Assembly (NCBI GenBank): GCA_947475545.1
Contig: CANJLL010000006.1
Location: 173,669 to 237,668 of the forward strand
Source: Chloroflexota bacterium
Lineage (GTDB): Bacteria; Chloroflexota; Limnocylindria; Limnocylindrales; CSP1-4
Direction of reading: 5' to 3'
DNA: 64,000 nucleotides
Shown here: one piece after another, positions 30,603 to 39,670 of the stretch
Layout: every line of letters begins with the position of its first letter
How positions within the stretch are numbered: the stretch's first letter is position 1
Program-made: the position numbers and the translations under genes
The notes under the pieces: generated by a model
Databases searched by the model: none
What the model saw: the letters and a program-made list of their open reading frames with translations, nothing else
What the model was told of the DNA's origin: nothing

Positions 30603-31799
30603 CTAGGCCTGGGACGCGCCCGCCGGTGCGGGCGAGGGCTCATCGGGGATGACATCGTCGAGCGGGACACGCGGCTCGCCCGGGCGGCGCATGAGGTCGG
30701 CGAGCGCCGCCGGAATGGGGTCCACCGAGTCCCAGTCGACGGGCGCCCGGACGTGGACGTCGGCGGGGTTCACGGCCGCCTCGCCCGCCGGGCCGCGGGC
30801 AGGATCGGCCGTCCACTCCAGCGTGATGGCGCCGGAGGTGAAGCCGGCCCCAAAGGCCACCATGACGATCCGGTCGCCCTGCTTGATCCGCCCGGAGTTC
30901 ACGGCCTCGGCGAGCGCGATGGGCACCGACGCGGCCGACGTGTTCCCGTAGCGGTCCAGGTTGACGAACATCTTGTCCATCGGGAGGTCCAGGCCCTTGG
31001 CCACCGCCTCGATGATCCGGATGTTGGCCTGGTGCGGGATGAACAGGTCGATGTCGGAGGGCTGCAGGCCGGCCTTGCGGATGGACGCGAGCGCCGTGGA
31101 GGCAAGCGTGCGGGTGGCGAACCGGTAGGTCTCGCGGCCCTCCATCCGGATGAAGTGCTCGTTCCGCGCCACCGTCTCCCCCGACGACGGGCTCCGGGAT
31201 CCACCCGACGGCAGCCAGATCATGTACGCGCCCTGCGGCTCCGTGGTGAGCTCGATGCCGAGCGCACCGCCGAGCGCGTCCGAGGCCGAGACGACCACGG
31301 CGCCCGCGCCGTCGCCGAACAGGATGCAGGTGTTGCGGTCGGTGTAGTCGAGGAAGCGCGTGAGCAGCTCCGCGCCGATCACCAGCACGTTGCTGGCCAG
31401 CCCCGAGGTCACGTAGGCGTGCGCCGTGGCGTAGGCGTACACGAAGCCGGAGCACGCGGCTGCCACGTCCATGGCGGCGGCCCGGGTGTTCCCGATCGCC
31501 TCCTTGACCAGCGCCGCGGTGGACGGCATGGGGTAGTCCGGCGTGAGCGTGGCGACCAGGATCAGGTCGATGTCGTCGGGCGCCAGCCCCGCGGTGGCGA
31601 TGGCGCGCAGGCCCGCGACCGCGGCCATCGAGGCGGTGGTCTCGTGGGCGGCGGCAACGTGGCGCTCGCGCATGCCGGTGCGCGACACGATCCATTCGTC
31701 GGTGGTGTCGACCAGCTTCTCCAGATCCTTGTTGGTCAGGATCTGCTCCGGGGCGTAATGGCCCCAGCCGGTGATGTGGGCGGCGCGCGGAGCGCTCAC
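30603..31799 (-). CDS. fabH: 3-oxoacyl-ACP synthase III with C-terminal extension
   Basis: A 398-residue FabH. Catalytic Cys in VAAACSGFVYAY, His in IPHQANIRII and Asn in YGNTSAASVPIALAEA complete the triad. It condenses a short acyl-CoA with malonyl-ACP to start fatty acid synthesis. Normal FabH ends at the ITLEW strand; here a Pro/Asp-rich tail of about 65 residues (PADVHVRAPVDWDSVDPIP...) follows, with no recognisable domain. GTG start overlaps accB (GTGA). Confidence 0.95.
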   Translation of the reverse strand: MSAPRAAHITGWGHYAPEQILTNKDLEKLVDTTDEWIVSRTGMRERHVAAAHETTASMAAVAGLRAIATAGLAPDDIDLILVATLTPDYPMPSTAALVKEAIGNTRAAAMDVAAACSGFVYAYATAHAYVTSGLASNVLVIGAELLTRFLDYTDRNTCILFGDGAGAVVVSASDALGGALGIELTTEPQGAYMIWLPSGGSRSPSSGETVARNEHFIRMEGRETYRFATRTLASTALASIRKAGLQPSDIDLFIPHQANIRIIEAVAKGLDLPMDKMFVNLDRYGNTSAASVPIALAEAVNSGRIKQGDRIVMVAFGAGFTSGAITLEWTADPARGPAGEAAVNPADVHVRAPVDWDSVDPIPAALADLMRRPGEPRVPLDDVIPDEPSPAPAGASQA

Positions 31800-32389
31800 A
31801 GGGGATCCACCTCGATCAGGGGCTGCCTGGCCTTGACCAGCTGGCCGTTCTCCGCGACCACCTTGACCACGCGGCCGGCGAGGTCGGACTTGATCTCGTT
31901 GAAGAGCTTCATGGCCTCGATCAGGCCGATGACCTGGCCAACAGCCACCTCGCCGCCGATCCGCACGTACGGGGCGGAGCCGGGGGCCGGGGCGCCGTAG
32001 TAGATCCCGGTCAGGGGCGCCTTGACCGACGGGCGAGCCGGGGCCGGGGCGGGCGTCGCGGCAGGGTTGGCAGCCTCCGCGGGGAGGGCCTGCGTGGGTG
32101 CCGGCGCCGGGCCGTAGAAGGCGGGCGAGCCGCCGGCCTGGGCCGTCGCGGCGGCGACCGCGATGGCTGTCGGCTTGCGCAGCACGAGGCCCGTCCCACC
32201 GGCCTCCACCTCGATCTCGGAGAGGTCGCTCTTCTCGAGGAGACCCGCCAGCTGATCGATCAGGGCCAGCAGCGACGCGTCCCCCGCCGAGACGGATGCG
32301 GGCGGGGGCGATGCCGGTTCGGTCGATGCCGCGGTCGGCGATGCCGTGCCCGAAGCGCCGTCCGGTAGCGACTGCTCCGCGTCGCTCAT
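31796..32389 (-). CDS. accB: biotin carboxyl carrier protein of acetyl-CoA carboxylase
   Basis: A 197-residue BCCP. N-terminal helical region (LLALIDQLAGLLEKSDLSEIEVE), a Pro/Ala-rich linker, then the biotinyl domain with VKAPLTGIYY and the modification site EAMKLFNEI near residue 160, ending in KARQPLIEVDP. Together with accC, accA and accD it forms acetyl-CoA carboxylase, but it is located with the fab genes. Start ATG 32389 overlaps fabF (ATGA). Confidence 0.95.
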   Translation of the reverse strand: MSDAEQSLPDGASGTASPTAASTEPASPPPASVSAGDASLLALIDQLAGLLEKSDLSEIEVEAGGTGLVLRKPTAIAVAAATAQAGGSPAFYGPAPAPTQALPAEAANPAATPAPAPARPSVKAPLTGIYYGAPAPGSAPYVRIGGEVAVGQVIGLIEAMKLFNEIKSDLAGRVVKVVAENGQLVKARQPLIEVDPL

Positions 32390-33684
32390 GACTCCCACCG
32401 CCGAAGCACCAGCGCCGTGTTCTGGCCGCCGAAGCCGAACGAGTTGGAGATGGCAATCCGGACATCCTGGCGCCGGGCGACGCCGGCGACCACGTCCAGG
32501 CCCCCGGTGCCATCCTCGGGATCCACCAGGTTGAGGGTGGGCGGGACCCAGCCCTCGCGGATGGTCTGGATGGTGACGATCGCCTCGATGGCACCCGCCG
32601 CGCCCAGGGTGTGGCCCAGCATCGACTTGTTGGCCGTCACGGTGGCGTGCCGGGCGCGCTCCCCCAGGATCGTCGAGATCGCCTGGATCTCGGTCTTGTC
32701 ACCCTCCGGGGTTGAGGTGGCGTGCGCGTTGACGTGGTCCACGTCCGAGGCGGAGATCCCGGCCTTCTCCAGCGCCCGACGGGCCGCCCGGACCGCGCCC
32801 GCGCCACCGGGGGCCGGCAGCGTGAGGTGGTAGCCGTCGGCCGTGGCGCCGTAGCCCACCAGCTCGGCGAGGACCTGGGCGCCGCGCGCCTGCGCGCTCT
32901 CGAGTGCCTCCAGCACGACCACGCCGGCGCCCTCGGCGATGACGAAGCCATCACGGCCCTTGTCGAATGGCCGCGACGCCGCCGCGGGATCGTCGTTGCG
33001 GGTGCTCAGCGCCTTCATGGCGCAGAAGCCGCCGACGAGGGCCTCGTGGAGCGCCGCCTCGGCGCCGCCGGCGATCATCAGGTCCGCGTCGCCCCGGCGG
33101 ATGGTCTCGAACGCCTCGCCCAGCGCGTGCCCGCTGCTGGCACAGGCCGAGACCGTGGCAAAGGATGGGCCCAGCGGCCCGAACGTCATGGGGATCTGGC
33201 CGGCCGCCATGTTGGGGATGCCCATCGGGATCATGAACGGACCGATCCGGTCCGGACCGCGCTCGGCAAAGCTGATGACGTTAGCAAACATGGTGCTGAC
33301 GCCACCCAGGCCGGTGGCCAGGATGGTGCCGGTCCGCTCGGCCAGGTCGCCCTCGAGGCGTGCCGGCAGGCCGGCCTGGTCCATCGCCTGGCGCGTGGCG
33401 ACGAGGGCCAGCTGGATGAACCGGTCGGTGCGCCGGAGGTCCTTGCGGTCCATCACCCCCGAGGCGTCCAGGTCGCGGACCTCGCCGGCAATCTGGGAGG
33501 CGAGCCGGGAGGGGTCGTAGGCCTCGATCCGGCGGACGCCGGAACGGCCGGCGATCAGGCCGGCCCACGTGCTGGCGACGTCGTTGCCCAGCGACGTGAC
33601 GGCGCCCATCCCCGTGATGACGACGCGGCGCGCGTCGGAGCGACGCGCGTCCGTGCGGCGCGGTCCCGCGTCCCCGTCGCTCAC
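32386..33684 (-). CDS. fabF: 3-oxoacyl-ACP synthase II
   Basis: A 432-residue KASII. Catalytic Cys in TVSACASSGHALGEA, the two histidines in HATSTPEGD and KSMLGHTLGAAGAIE, and the final NSFGFGGQNTALVL. It extends acyl-ACP with malonyl-ACP. Starts at GTG 33684 with an arginine-rich N terminus before VVITGMGAVTSLG; overlaps the phosphoesterase gene by 4 nt. Confidence 0.95.
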   Translation of the reverse strand: MSDGDAGPRRTDARRSDARRVVITGMGAVTSLGNDVASTWAGLIAGRSGVRRIEAYDPSRLASQIAGEVRDLDASGVMDRKDLRRTDRFIQLALVATRQAMDQAGLPARLEGDLAERTGTILATGLGGVSTMFANVISFAERGPDRIGPFMIPMGIPNMAAGQIPMTFGPLGPSFATVSACASSGHALGEAFETIRRGDADLMIAGGAEAALHEALVGGFCAMKALSTRNDDPAAASRPFDKGRDGFVIAEGAGVVVLEALESAQARGAQVLAELVGYGATADGYHLTLPAPGGAGAVRAARRALEKAGISASDVDHVNAHATSTPEGDKTEIQAISTILGERARHATVTANKSMLGHTLGAAGAIEAIVTIQTIREGWVPPTLNLVDPEDGTGGLDVVAGVARRQDVRIAISNSFGFGGQNTALVLRRWES

Positions 33685-34430
33685 CGGACCAGCTTCCCCG
33701 ACCGAACCGTGGCGGCCCGGTAGACATCCCCCGGGAGGCCGCGCGCCGAGATCGCGTTGGCGGCGGCCAGCTCGTCGAACGGGGTCCGGCGGATCTCCGC
33801 GCGGACCTGGTCGCCCTCGATCTCGATCATCGCCCAGGAGGCGGTGGGCTCCCCGTCGAGGACGTAGCCCGCGCTCCCGCCGTTGACGATCATCTTCCAG
33901 CCAAAGTCCCGGATCTCAGGCAGGTGGGTGTGCCCGCAGCAGATGACGCGCGCATCCGTCTTGGACAGCCGCTCCATGACCACCGTCACGTCGATGAAGG
34001 CGTCGAAGCCGGCGGTCTGCGAGCCGGGCGAAGCGTGGGTGAGCAGGAGCAGCGTGTCCTCGCACCAGAGCCGGCGCTCGGCGGGGAGACGGCGGAGCCA
34101 GCCCAGCCGCTCGGGGCCCAGGGCCTCGTGCGCCCACTCGGCCGCCTCGCGGTAGCTGTCTGGGATGCCGTCGGCCAGCCACGGGAAGGCGCCGGTGTAG
34201 TCGAAGTCGGCCACCGCGATGTCGGTGTTGCCCGAGATGACCAGCGCCCCGTGGGCCTCCAGCTCGCGGATACCATCGACCGTCGCCGCGGGATCCGGCC
34301 CGTTGAGCGCGTAGTCGCCGGCCACCAGGACCGCGTCCGGGGCCTCCTTCACGATCGCCGCGCGGACCGCATCGAGCGCGAACGAGTTGCCGTGGATGTC
34401 GGACAGCAGCGCGACCCGGATGATGCTCAC
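33681..34430 (-). CDS. YfcE-type metallophosphoesterase
   Basis: A 249-residue calcineurin-like phosphoesterase: metal-binding motifs VALLSDIHGNSFALDA, LVAGDYALNGP, VISGNTD, THASPG and CCGHTHLPEI occur in the right order. Such enzymes hydrolyse phosphomono- or diesters. It lies between fabZ and fabF with 4-nt overlaps on both sides, so it is cotranslated with fatty acid synthesis genes. Possible roles include turnover of phosphopantetheine or cyclic dinucleotide substrates, but this is speculative. Confidence 0.88.
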   Translation of the reverse strand: MSIIRVALLSDIHGNSFALDAVRAAIVKEAPDAVLVAGDYALNGPDPAATVDGIRELEAHGALVISGNTDIAVADFDYTGAFPWLADGIPDSYREAAEWAHEALGPERLGWLRRLPAERRLWCEDTLLLLTHASPGSQTAGFDAFIDVTVVMERLSKTDARVICCGHTHLPEIRDFGWKMIVNGGSAGYVLDGEPTASWAMIEIEGDQVRAEIRRTPFDELAAANAISARGLPGDVYRAATVRSGKLVR

Positions 34431-34885
34431 TTGAGCACCCCCTCGTTCGGGATGATGAAGCTGATGATGGCCTGGCAGGCCACCTCGCCGTCCACGCTGG
34501 CCACGGCCTGGGCGCGCCCGAAGCGGGAGCCCAGCTTCTCCATGGTGATCTCCAGGCGGAGGACGTCGCCCGGGCTCACGACGCGCTTGAAGCGGCAGTC
34601 GTCGATGCCCGCGAAGAGCCCGATCCGGTCGCCGAACCCGGGCTGCTTGGCCACGTAGACCGCCATGGTCTGCGCCAGGGCCTCCACCTGGAGGACGCCG
34701 GGCATGACCGGGAGGCCCGGGAAGTGGCCCTGGAAGAACCACTCCGACGCGGTCACCGCCTTGATCCCCACGATCCGCTTCGCGTCGGGGTCGTACTCGA
34801 CGATTCGATCGACGAGCAGGACGGGCCAGCGATGCGGGATCAGCTCCATGATCTCGCGGGTGGTCAGGACGGTGGCGTCGGTCAC
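34427..34885 (-). CDS. fabZ: 3-hydroxyacyl-ACP dehydratase
   Basis: A 152-residue hot-dog dehydratase. IMELIPHRWPVLLVDRI and the active-site QGHFPGLPVMPGVLQVEAL are characteristic of FabZ. It removes water from 3-hydroxyacyl-ACP. GTG at 34885 preceded by GGAG. A 94-nt gap separates it from accC upstream, the widest gap in the operon, which may hold an internal promoter although I see no clear hexamers. Confidence 0.95.
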   Translation of the reverse strand: MTDATVLTTREIMELIPHRWPVLLVDRIVEYDPDAKRIVGIKAVTASEWFFQGHFPGLPVMPGVLQVEALAQTMAVYVAKQPGFGDRIGLFAGIDDCRFKRVVSPGDVLRLEITMEKLGSRFGRAQAVASVDGEVACQAIISFIIPNEGVLK

Positions 34886-34979
34886 GAGCGGCTCCGGTGG
34901 GTAGGTGTGACGGGGTCAGTCTGCCGCGCGGCGCCCACGGCGAGCGTCGCGAAGCATGCAGGTCTGCAACGGGCCGGGA

Positions 34980-36353
34980 TCACTGGCCGCGCGCGGCGGC
35001 GGCGAGGAACGCGGCGCTCCCCACCCGGTCCAGGAGGTTCGTGGTCATGCGGCCGTCGAGGAAGGCGTCGTTGACCAGCAGCGCCCGATGGATGGGCACG
35101 TTGGTGACGATCCCCTCCACGACCAGCTCGTCGAGCGCGCTGCGGACACGCGCGATCGCCGTGGCCCGGTCGGGGCCCCACGCGATCAGCTTGCCCAACA
35201 GGGAGTCGTAGAACGGCGGGACCTCGTAGCCCGAGTACAGGTGGCTGTCCATGCGGATGCCCGGGCCGCCCGGCGCCAGGTAGCGCTCGACCACGCCGGC
35301 GCCGGGACGGAAGTCGTTCTCCGCGTCCTCGGCGTTGATCCGCAGCTCGATGGCGTGGCCCGTCTGGCGGACGTCCGACTGGGTGAACCCCAGCGGCTCC
35401 CCGGCGGCGATCCGGATCTGCGTGGCGACCAGGTCGATGCCGGTCCGCATCTCGGTGATGGGATGCTCCACCTGGATCCGGCAGTTGATCTCGATGAAGT
35501 AGAAGTTCCCCTCGCGATCCACCAGGAACTCCAGCGTCCCGACGTTCTCGTAGCCGGCGGCCACGGCGGCCCGGATCGCCTTCTCGCACAGCTCCGCGCG
35601 TGCGGTGTCCGAGAGGGCGGGCGTGGGTGCCTCCTCGAGGATCTTCTGGTGGCGGCGCTGGACCGAGCAATCGCGCTCACCGAGGTGGACGCCGCTGCCG
35701 TAGCGATCCACGGCGATCTGGACCTCGACGTGCCGGTTGTCCTCCAGCCAGCGCTCCAGGTAGAGCGAGTCGTCGCCGAAGGCGGCGCGGGCTTCCGAGC
35801 GGCACAGCTTCATGGCCGTCTCCAGCTCGCGCTGGGAGCGGACCATGCGCATGCCCTTGCCGCCGCCACCCGCCGACGGCTTGATCAGCACGGGGTAGCC
35901 GATCCGCTCGGCCTCCGCGATGGCGTGCGCGTCGTCGCGCAGCATCCCGTCGGAGCCCGGGATGGTGGGCAGGCCGTGCGCCGCGAGGAGGCGGCGGGTG
36001 CCCTCCTTGCTCGCAAATCGCTCCAGGACATGGGAGGGCGGGCCGATGAAGACCAGGTCGTGGGCGCGGACCACCTCGGCGAAGCCGTCGTCCTCCGACA
36101 GGAACCCGTAGCCGGGATGAATGGCGTCGCAGCCGGTGACCAGGGCCGCCGAGATCACAGCGGGAGCCGACAGGTACGAGCGGCGGGCGTCGGCCGGGCC
36201 GATGCAGATCGCCTCGTCGGCGAGCTGGACGGCGAGGGTGTCGCGGTCCGCTTCGCTGTAGGCGACGACAGCCTCCACGCCCAGCTGGCGGCAGGCGCGC
36301 AGGACGCGCAGGGCGATCTCGCCACGGTTCGCGATCAGGATGCGGTGAAACAT
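34980..36353 (-). CDS. accC: biotin carboxylase subunit of acetyl-CoA carboxylase
   Basis: A 457-residue biotin carboxylase: N-terminal RILIANRGEIALRVLRACR, ATP-grasp loop KPSAGGGGKGMRMV, ERDCSVQRRHQK, and the carboxylation motif ending NCRIQVEHPITEM. The usual sequence is NTRIQVEHP; Thr is replaced by Cys here. Length is normal. Its ATG touches the stop of the upstream BCCP-like gene (TGATG). Confidence 0.95.
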   Translation of the reverse strand: MFHRILIANRGEIALRVLRACRQLGVEAVVAYSEADRDTLAVQLADEAICIGPADARRSYLSAPAVISAALVTGCDAIHPGYGFLSEDDGFAEVVRAHDLVFIGPPSHVLERFASKEGTRRLLAAHGLPTIPGSDGMLRDDAHAIAEAERIGYPVLIKPSAGGGGKGMRMVRSQRELETAMKLCRSEARAAFGDDSLYLERWLEDNRHVEVQIAVDRYGSGVHLGERDCSVQRRHQKILEEAPTPALSDTARAELCEKAIRAAVAAGYENVGTLEFLVDREGNFYFIEINCRIQVEHPITEMRTGIDLVATQIRIAAGEPLGFTQSDVRQTGHAIELRINAEDAENDFRPGAGVVERYLAPGGPGIRMDSHLYSGYEVPPFYDSLLGKLIAWGPDRATAIARVRSALDELVVEGIVTNVPIHRALLVNDAFLDGRMTTNLLDRVGSAAFLAAAARGQ

Positions 36354-36991
36354 CAGGCCGCCTCCCCGTCGCTCGGCTCGTCGGGAGCCGGGAGGGGCCG
36401 CATCTCCATGACGGGCTGGCCGTACTCCACGCCATCGCCCGCCTCCGCGATGAGCGGGCCGACGATCCCGTCCGCGGGAGCCACGACCTCCTGGGGCATG
36501 CCCAGGACGTCCACGGCGCCCAACCGGTCGCCGGCGTGGACCCGGCGCCCGGCAATCCCGGGAAGCGGCCGGAAGATGCCCACGGCGGGGGAGGTGGCGG
36601 GCGGGGTGCCGCCCGGATCGGCGGGGCGCGGCGCAGACTGACGGGCGCCGTCGCGGGTCGGGGCGGGATGGGAGAGCGGGGCGTGTGCCTGTCCGGCCTG
36701 GACCGGGAGGCGGAACTGGCGATCCGTGACGCGGCGCCCGGTGCCGACGGCCTCCAGCGGGCGGCGGAGCCGCACCTTCCAGTCGCCCTCGCGAACCTCG
36801 ATCTCCGCCAGGCCACCGGCCGTGAGGCGGCCGATCAGCACCGGCAGGAGCTCCGTCGCCAGCCGCTCCACGGCGCGGTGATCGGCGACGCGTTCGGCGG
36901 CCGTCCGCTCGGGGGCGGGGTCGCCGGCGGCGGCTTCCGCGGCGCCCCGCGGGCGGAGTTCGCTGGATGGCATGGAGGCGGGATCGGGCAC
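36353..36991 (-). CDS. BCCP-like protein lacking the biotinyl lysine
   Basis: A 212-residue protein laid out like BCCP: an N-terminal helical part (ERLATELLPVLIGRLTAGGLAEIEV), a WKVRLRRP strand as in AccB, a Pro-rich linker, then a biotinyl/lipoyl-like domain GIFRPLPG...GAVDVLGMPQEVVAPADGIV. At the site of EAMK the sequence reads LGMPQE, with proline where the biotinylated lysine should be. It therefore cannot carry biotin in the usual way. It sits between accA and accC with tight spacing, so it is likely to have a structural or regulatory role in the complex. A true AccB lies at 31796-32389. Confidence 0.8.
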   Translation of the reverse strand: MPDPASMPSSELRPRGAAEAAAGDPAPERTAAERVADHRAVERLATELLPVLIGRLTAGGLAEIEVREGDWKVRLRRPLEAVGTGRRVTDRQFRLPVQAGQAHAPLSHPAPTRDGARQSAPRPADPGGTPPATSPAVGIFRPLPGIAGRRVHAGDRLGAVDVLGMPQEVVAPADGIVGPLIAEAGDGVEYGQPVMEMRPLPAPDEPSDGEAA

Positions 36992-36994
36992 GCG

Positions 36995-38023
36995 CTAGAC
37001 CTCGTCGCGGGCGGGCGGTTCGTCGCGCTGGCGACCCTGGCCCGGCTGCGGGCCCGTGGGGCTCGCCCAGCGGTTGATGTCGAGAAGATTCCGGAGCCGA
37101 TCCGCGAGACCGGTCCGCTCGGGAGCCGGCACCGCGGGGGCGGCAGTCTCAGTGTACGGGCCCAGCGCCCGGAAGCGCCGATAGCGAGCCTCGACCAGCT
37201 GGTCGGTCGGCACGGGGACCAGGGCGTCCAGCCAGCCCACGATCGTGGCCCGCAGGTGGCGTGCCGTCTCGGCGTGATCGGTATGCGCGCCGCCCGCCGG
37301 CTCGGGGACGACGACATCCACGACGCCGAGGCGTTGCTGCTCGCCGGCGCTCATCCGCATGGCCCGGGCGGCGGTTGGGGCCTCCTCGGGGGTACGCCAC
37401 AGGATGCTGGCGCAGCCCTCCGGCGTGATGACCGAGTAGGTGGCGTTCTCGAGCGCGATCACCACGTCCGCCACGGCCAGGGCCAGGGCCCCGCCGGAGC
37501 CGCCCTCGCCCGTGATGACCGCCACGATCGGCGTGCGCAGTCGGCTCATCAGGGCGATGGATCGCGCGATGGCATCCGCGATCCCGCGCTCCTCCGATTC
37601 GGCGCCGGGATGCGCACCCGGCACGTCGATCAGCGTGACGATGGGAAGGCCGAAGCGCTCGGCCATCTCCATGACCCGCATGGCCTTTCGGTAGCCCTCC
37701 GGGTGGGGCATCCCGAAGCTCCGCCGGATGTTCTCCTCCGTGTCGGCGCCCTTCTGCATCCCGACGATCGCGACCCGGTGGCGGTCGATCGTGGCCAGCC
37801 CGGCCACCATGGCCCCGTCGTCGCCGAAGAGCCGGTCGCCGTGAAGCTCCACCCAGCCGTCGGCCATGAGGCGGATCAGCTCCAGGGTGTGTGGGCGCCG
37901 CAGGTTGCGGGCCAGCTGGACCCGCGCCCAGACGGCCGCCTGGTTGTCGGCCGAGTCGGCCGGGACGGCCGGGAAGGGGGCCGGGGTGGCGTCGCGGCTT
38001 CGGCCAAGCAGGCGGTCAACCAC
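36995..38023 (-). CDS. accA: acetyl-CoA carboxylase carboxyltransferase subunit alpha
   Basis: A 342-residue AccA. Core features: VQLARNLRRPHTLELI, HGDRLFGDDGAMVAGLA, the crotonase-fold SFGMPHPEGYRKAMRVMEMAERFGLPI, ITGEGGSGGALALAVADVV and NATYSVITPEGCASILWR. It transfers the carboxyl group from biotin to acetyl-CoA with AccD. It overlaps accD by 8 nt. Its C-terminal tail is Arg/Gln/Glu-rich and not conserved. Confidence 0.95.
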   Translation of the reverse strand: MVDRLLGRSRDATPAPFPAVPADSADNQAAVWARVQLARNLRRPHTLELIRLMADGWVELHGDRLFGDDGAMVAGLATIDRHRVAIVGMQKGADTEENIRRSFGMPHPEGYRKAMRVMEMAERFGLPIVTLIDVPGAHPGAESEERGIADAIARSIALMSRLRTPIVAVITGEGGSGGALALAVADVVIALENATYSVITPEGCASILWRTPEEAPTAARAMRMSAGEQQRLGVVDVVVPEPAGGAHTDHAETARHLRATIVGWLDALVPVPTDQLVEARYRRFRALGPYTETAAPAVPAPERTGLADRLRNLLDINRWASPTGPQPGQGRQRDEPPARDEV

Positions 38024-39044
38024 GGGATGCCTCGGCGGTTGGCGATGCGGCGGACGGGGCGGACGACGCCGGAGCGGGGGCCGGCAGCGGGGGCGCCGGC
38101 GCCGGGGCGGGCTCCTCGGCCGGGGCCAGGACGCGGTCGGCGAGCGAGCTGAGGATCCCCAGCGGCCGGAACGAGGAGAGGCCCAGCGAGGAAGTGGCGG
38201 CCTCCGCGGTCAGTGCACGCGGCTGCAGGTAGCGCAGGAGGAGCGCCAGCTCGGCGCGCAGCTCGGAGCGGTGGACGACGCGGTCGACGAAGCCGTGGTC
38301 GAACAGGAACTCCGCCCGCTGGAAGCCCGGCGGCAGCTCGGCCCCGATGGTCCCCGCGGCGACGCGGGCGCCGGCAAACCCGATGAGCGCGTTGGGCTCG
38401 GCCAGGTTGACATCGCCCAGGACCGCGTACGAGGCAAAGACCCCGCCGGTGGTGGGATCAGACAGCAGGCTGACGTACGGGACGCCGGCCATGCGCAGCC
38501 GCTCCAGCGCGCCGACGGTCTTGGCCAGCTGCATCAGGGCCAGCGTGCCCTCCTGCATCCGGGCCCCGCCGGATGCCGAGACGATCAGCAGCGGGATGCG
38601 TCGGGCGAGCGCGTCCTCCGCGGCCCGGGTCACCTTCTCGCCCACGACCGCGCCCATCGAGCCGCCCATGAAGCCGAAGTCCATGACGCAGACCGAGACG
38701 GGCTGGCCGTCGATGGTGCCGATCCCCCGGACGGCGGCGTCGCGGAGACCGGTCGCTGTCTGGGCCGCGATGACCCGGTCCGGGTACGGCTTCTGGTCGA
38801 CGAAGCCCAGCGGGTCGACGGACTGGAGGCCGGCGTCCAGCTCCTCGAACGAACCGTGGTCGAGGAGCAGGTCCAGGCGGGCCTGGGCCGAGAGGCGGAA
38901 GTGGTGGCCGCACGACGGGCAGACCCGGGTGGCCTTGTCGAGCTGCTTGTTGAAGAGCATCTCGCCGCACGACGGGCACTTGGTCCACAGGTCCGGCGGA
39001 TAGGCGTCGCGGCGTGGCCGGAAGGACGGCAGCTTGATCGGCAT
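38016..39044 (-). CDS. accD: acetyl-CoA carboxylase carboxyltransferase subunit beta
   Basis: A 342-residue AccD. N-terminal four-Cys zinc ribbon CPSCGEMLFN...CPSCGHHF, then DFGFMGGSMGAVVGEKVTRA, SASGGARMQEGTLALMQLAK and LSDPTTGGVFASYAVLGDVN. The last 45 residues are Ala/Pro-rich. Forms the carboxyltransferase with AccA. Its ATG overlaps the stop of the upstream membrane protein by one base. Confidence 0.95.
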   Translation of the reverse strand: MPIKLPSFRPRRDAYPPDLWTKCPSCGEMLFNKQLDKATRVCPSCGHHFRLSAQARLDLLLDHGSFEELDAGLQSVDPLGFVDQKPYPDRVIAAQTATGLRDAAVRGIGTIDGQPVSVCVMDFGFMGGSMGAVVGEKVTRAAEDALARRIPLLIVSASGGARMQEGTLALMQLAKTVGALERLRMAGVPYVSLLSDPTTGGVFASYAVLGDVNLAEPNALIGFAGARVAAGTIGAELPPGFQRAEFLFDHGFVDRVVHRSELRAELALLLRYLQPRALTAEAATSSLGLSSFRPLGILSSLADRVLAPAEEPAPAPAPPLPAPAPASSAPSAASPTAEASRG

Positions 39045-39670
39045 CAGTCCGGCCGCTCCACGCCGGCCTGCCGGGGCTGAACCAGCCGCAGCGCATGGGC
39101 CGCCCGGGCCGCGCGGGCCATGGGCGAGACGGGGTGGTGCGAGCGGCGCCAGGCCACGATGGCCGCCCCGGCGATGGAGATGGCCGCGGAGGCCACGGCA
39201 CCGCCGATCAGGATTGGCCGCGCGTGACGGCGCAGGGCACCCTCCGCGCCCCCGTCGTCGTCGCCGCGGAAGGCAGATGGACGCAGCGCGGCAGGGGCGT
39301 CCGGGTCGGACGGACCGGTCACGTCGGCCAGACCCGACAGGTCGACGAGGTCGGCCAGATCCGTCACGCGGCCGCGGCGGATCGGCACCGGGACGCCTTC
39401 CGAGCCCACGGCGCGGGCGACGTGCATCGCGGCCGCGGCCTCGGCAAGCCGAAGCGCGAGACGCTCCTCGAAGCGGAACGAGGGATGAAACCGGGGCAGG
39501 TCGCGGCGGAGCCGGAGGGACGCGAGACGGACGCCCCGGTCGAGGTCCCCGCCCTCCCAGCCAAAGGCGGCAGCACCCGCGGTGGCGTCTCCGCGCGTGG
39601 CCAGCAGCGACTCCAGGTAGCGGTCGGTGATGAGCGCCTCGACGTCATGGGTGTCGCGCGTGGCGGTCAT
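39044..39670 (-). CDS. single-pass membrane protein next to a sigma factor
   Basis: A 208-residue protein of unknown family. Residues 1-90 are helical and charged (LRRDLPRFHPSFRFEERLALRLAEAAAAMHVARA); a single hydrophobic segment (LIGGAVASAAISIAGAAIVAW) lies near residue 165, followed by a basic tail. The position directly after an ECF-type sigma gene, overlapping by ATGA, and the one-TM layout suggest an anti-sigma factor or membrane partner, but I see no zinc-binding HxxxCxxC motif. Role is inferred only from context. Confidence 0.7.
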   Translation of the reverse strand: MTATRDTHDVEALITDRYLESLLATRGDATAGAAAFGWEGGDLDRGVRLASLRLRRDLPRFHPSFRFEERLALRLAEAAAAMHVARAVGSEGVPVPIRRGRVTDLADLVDLSGLADVTGPSDPDAPAALRPSAFRGDDDGGAEGALRRHARPILIGGAVASAAISIAGAAIVAWRRSHHPVSPMARAARAAHALRLVQPRQAGVERPD

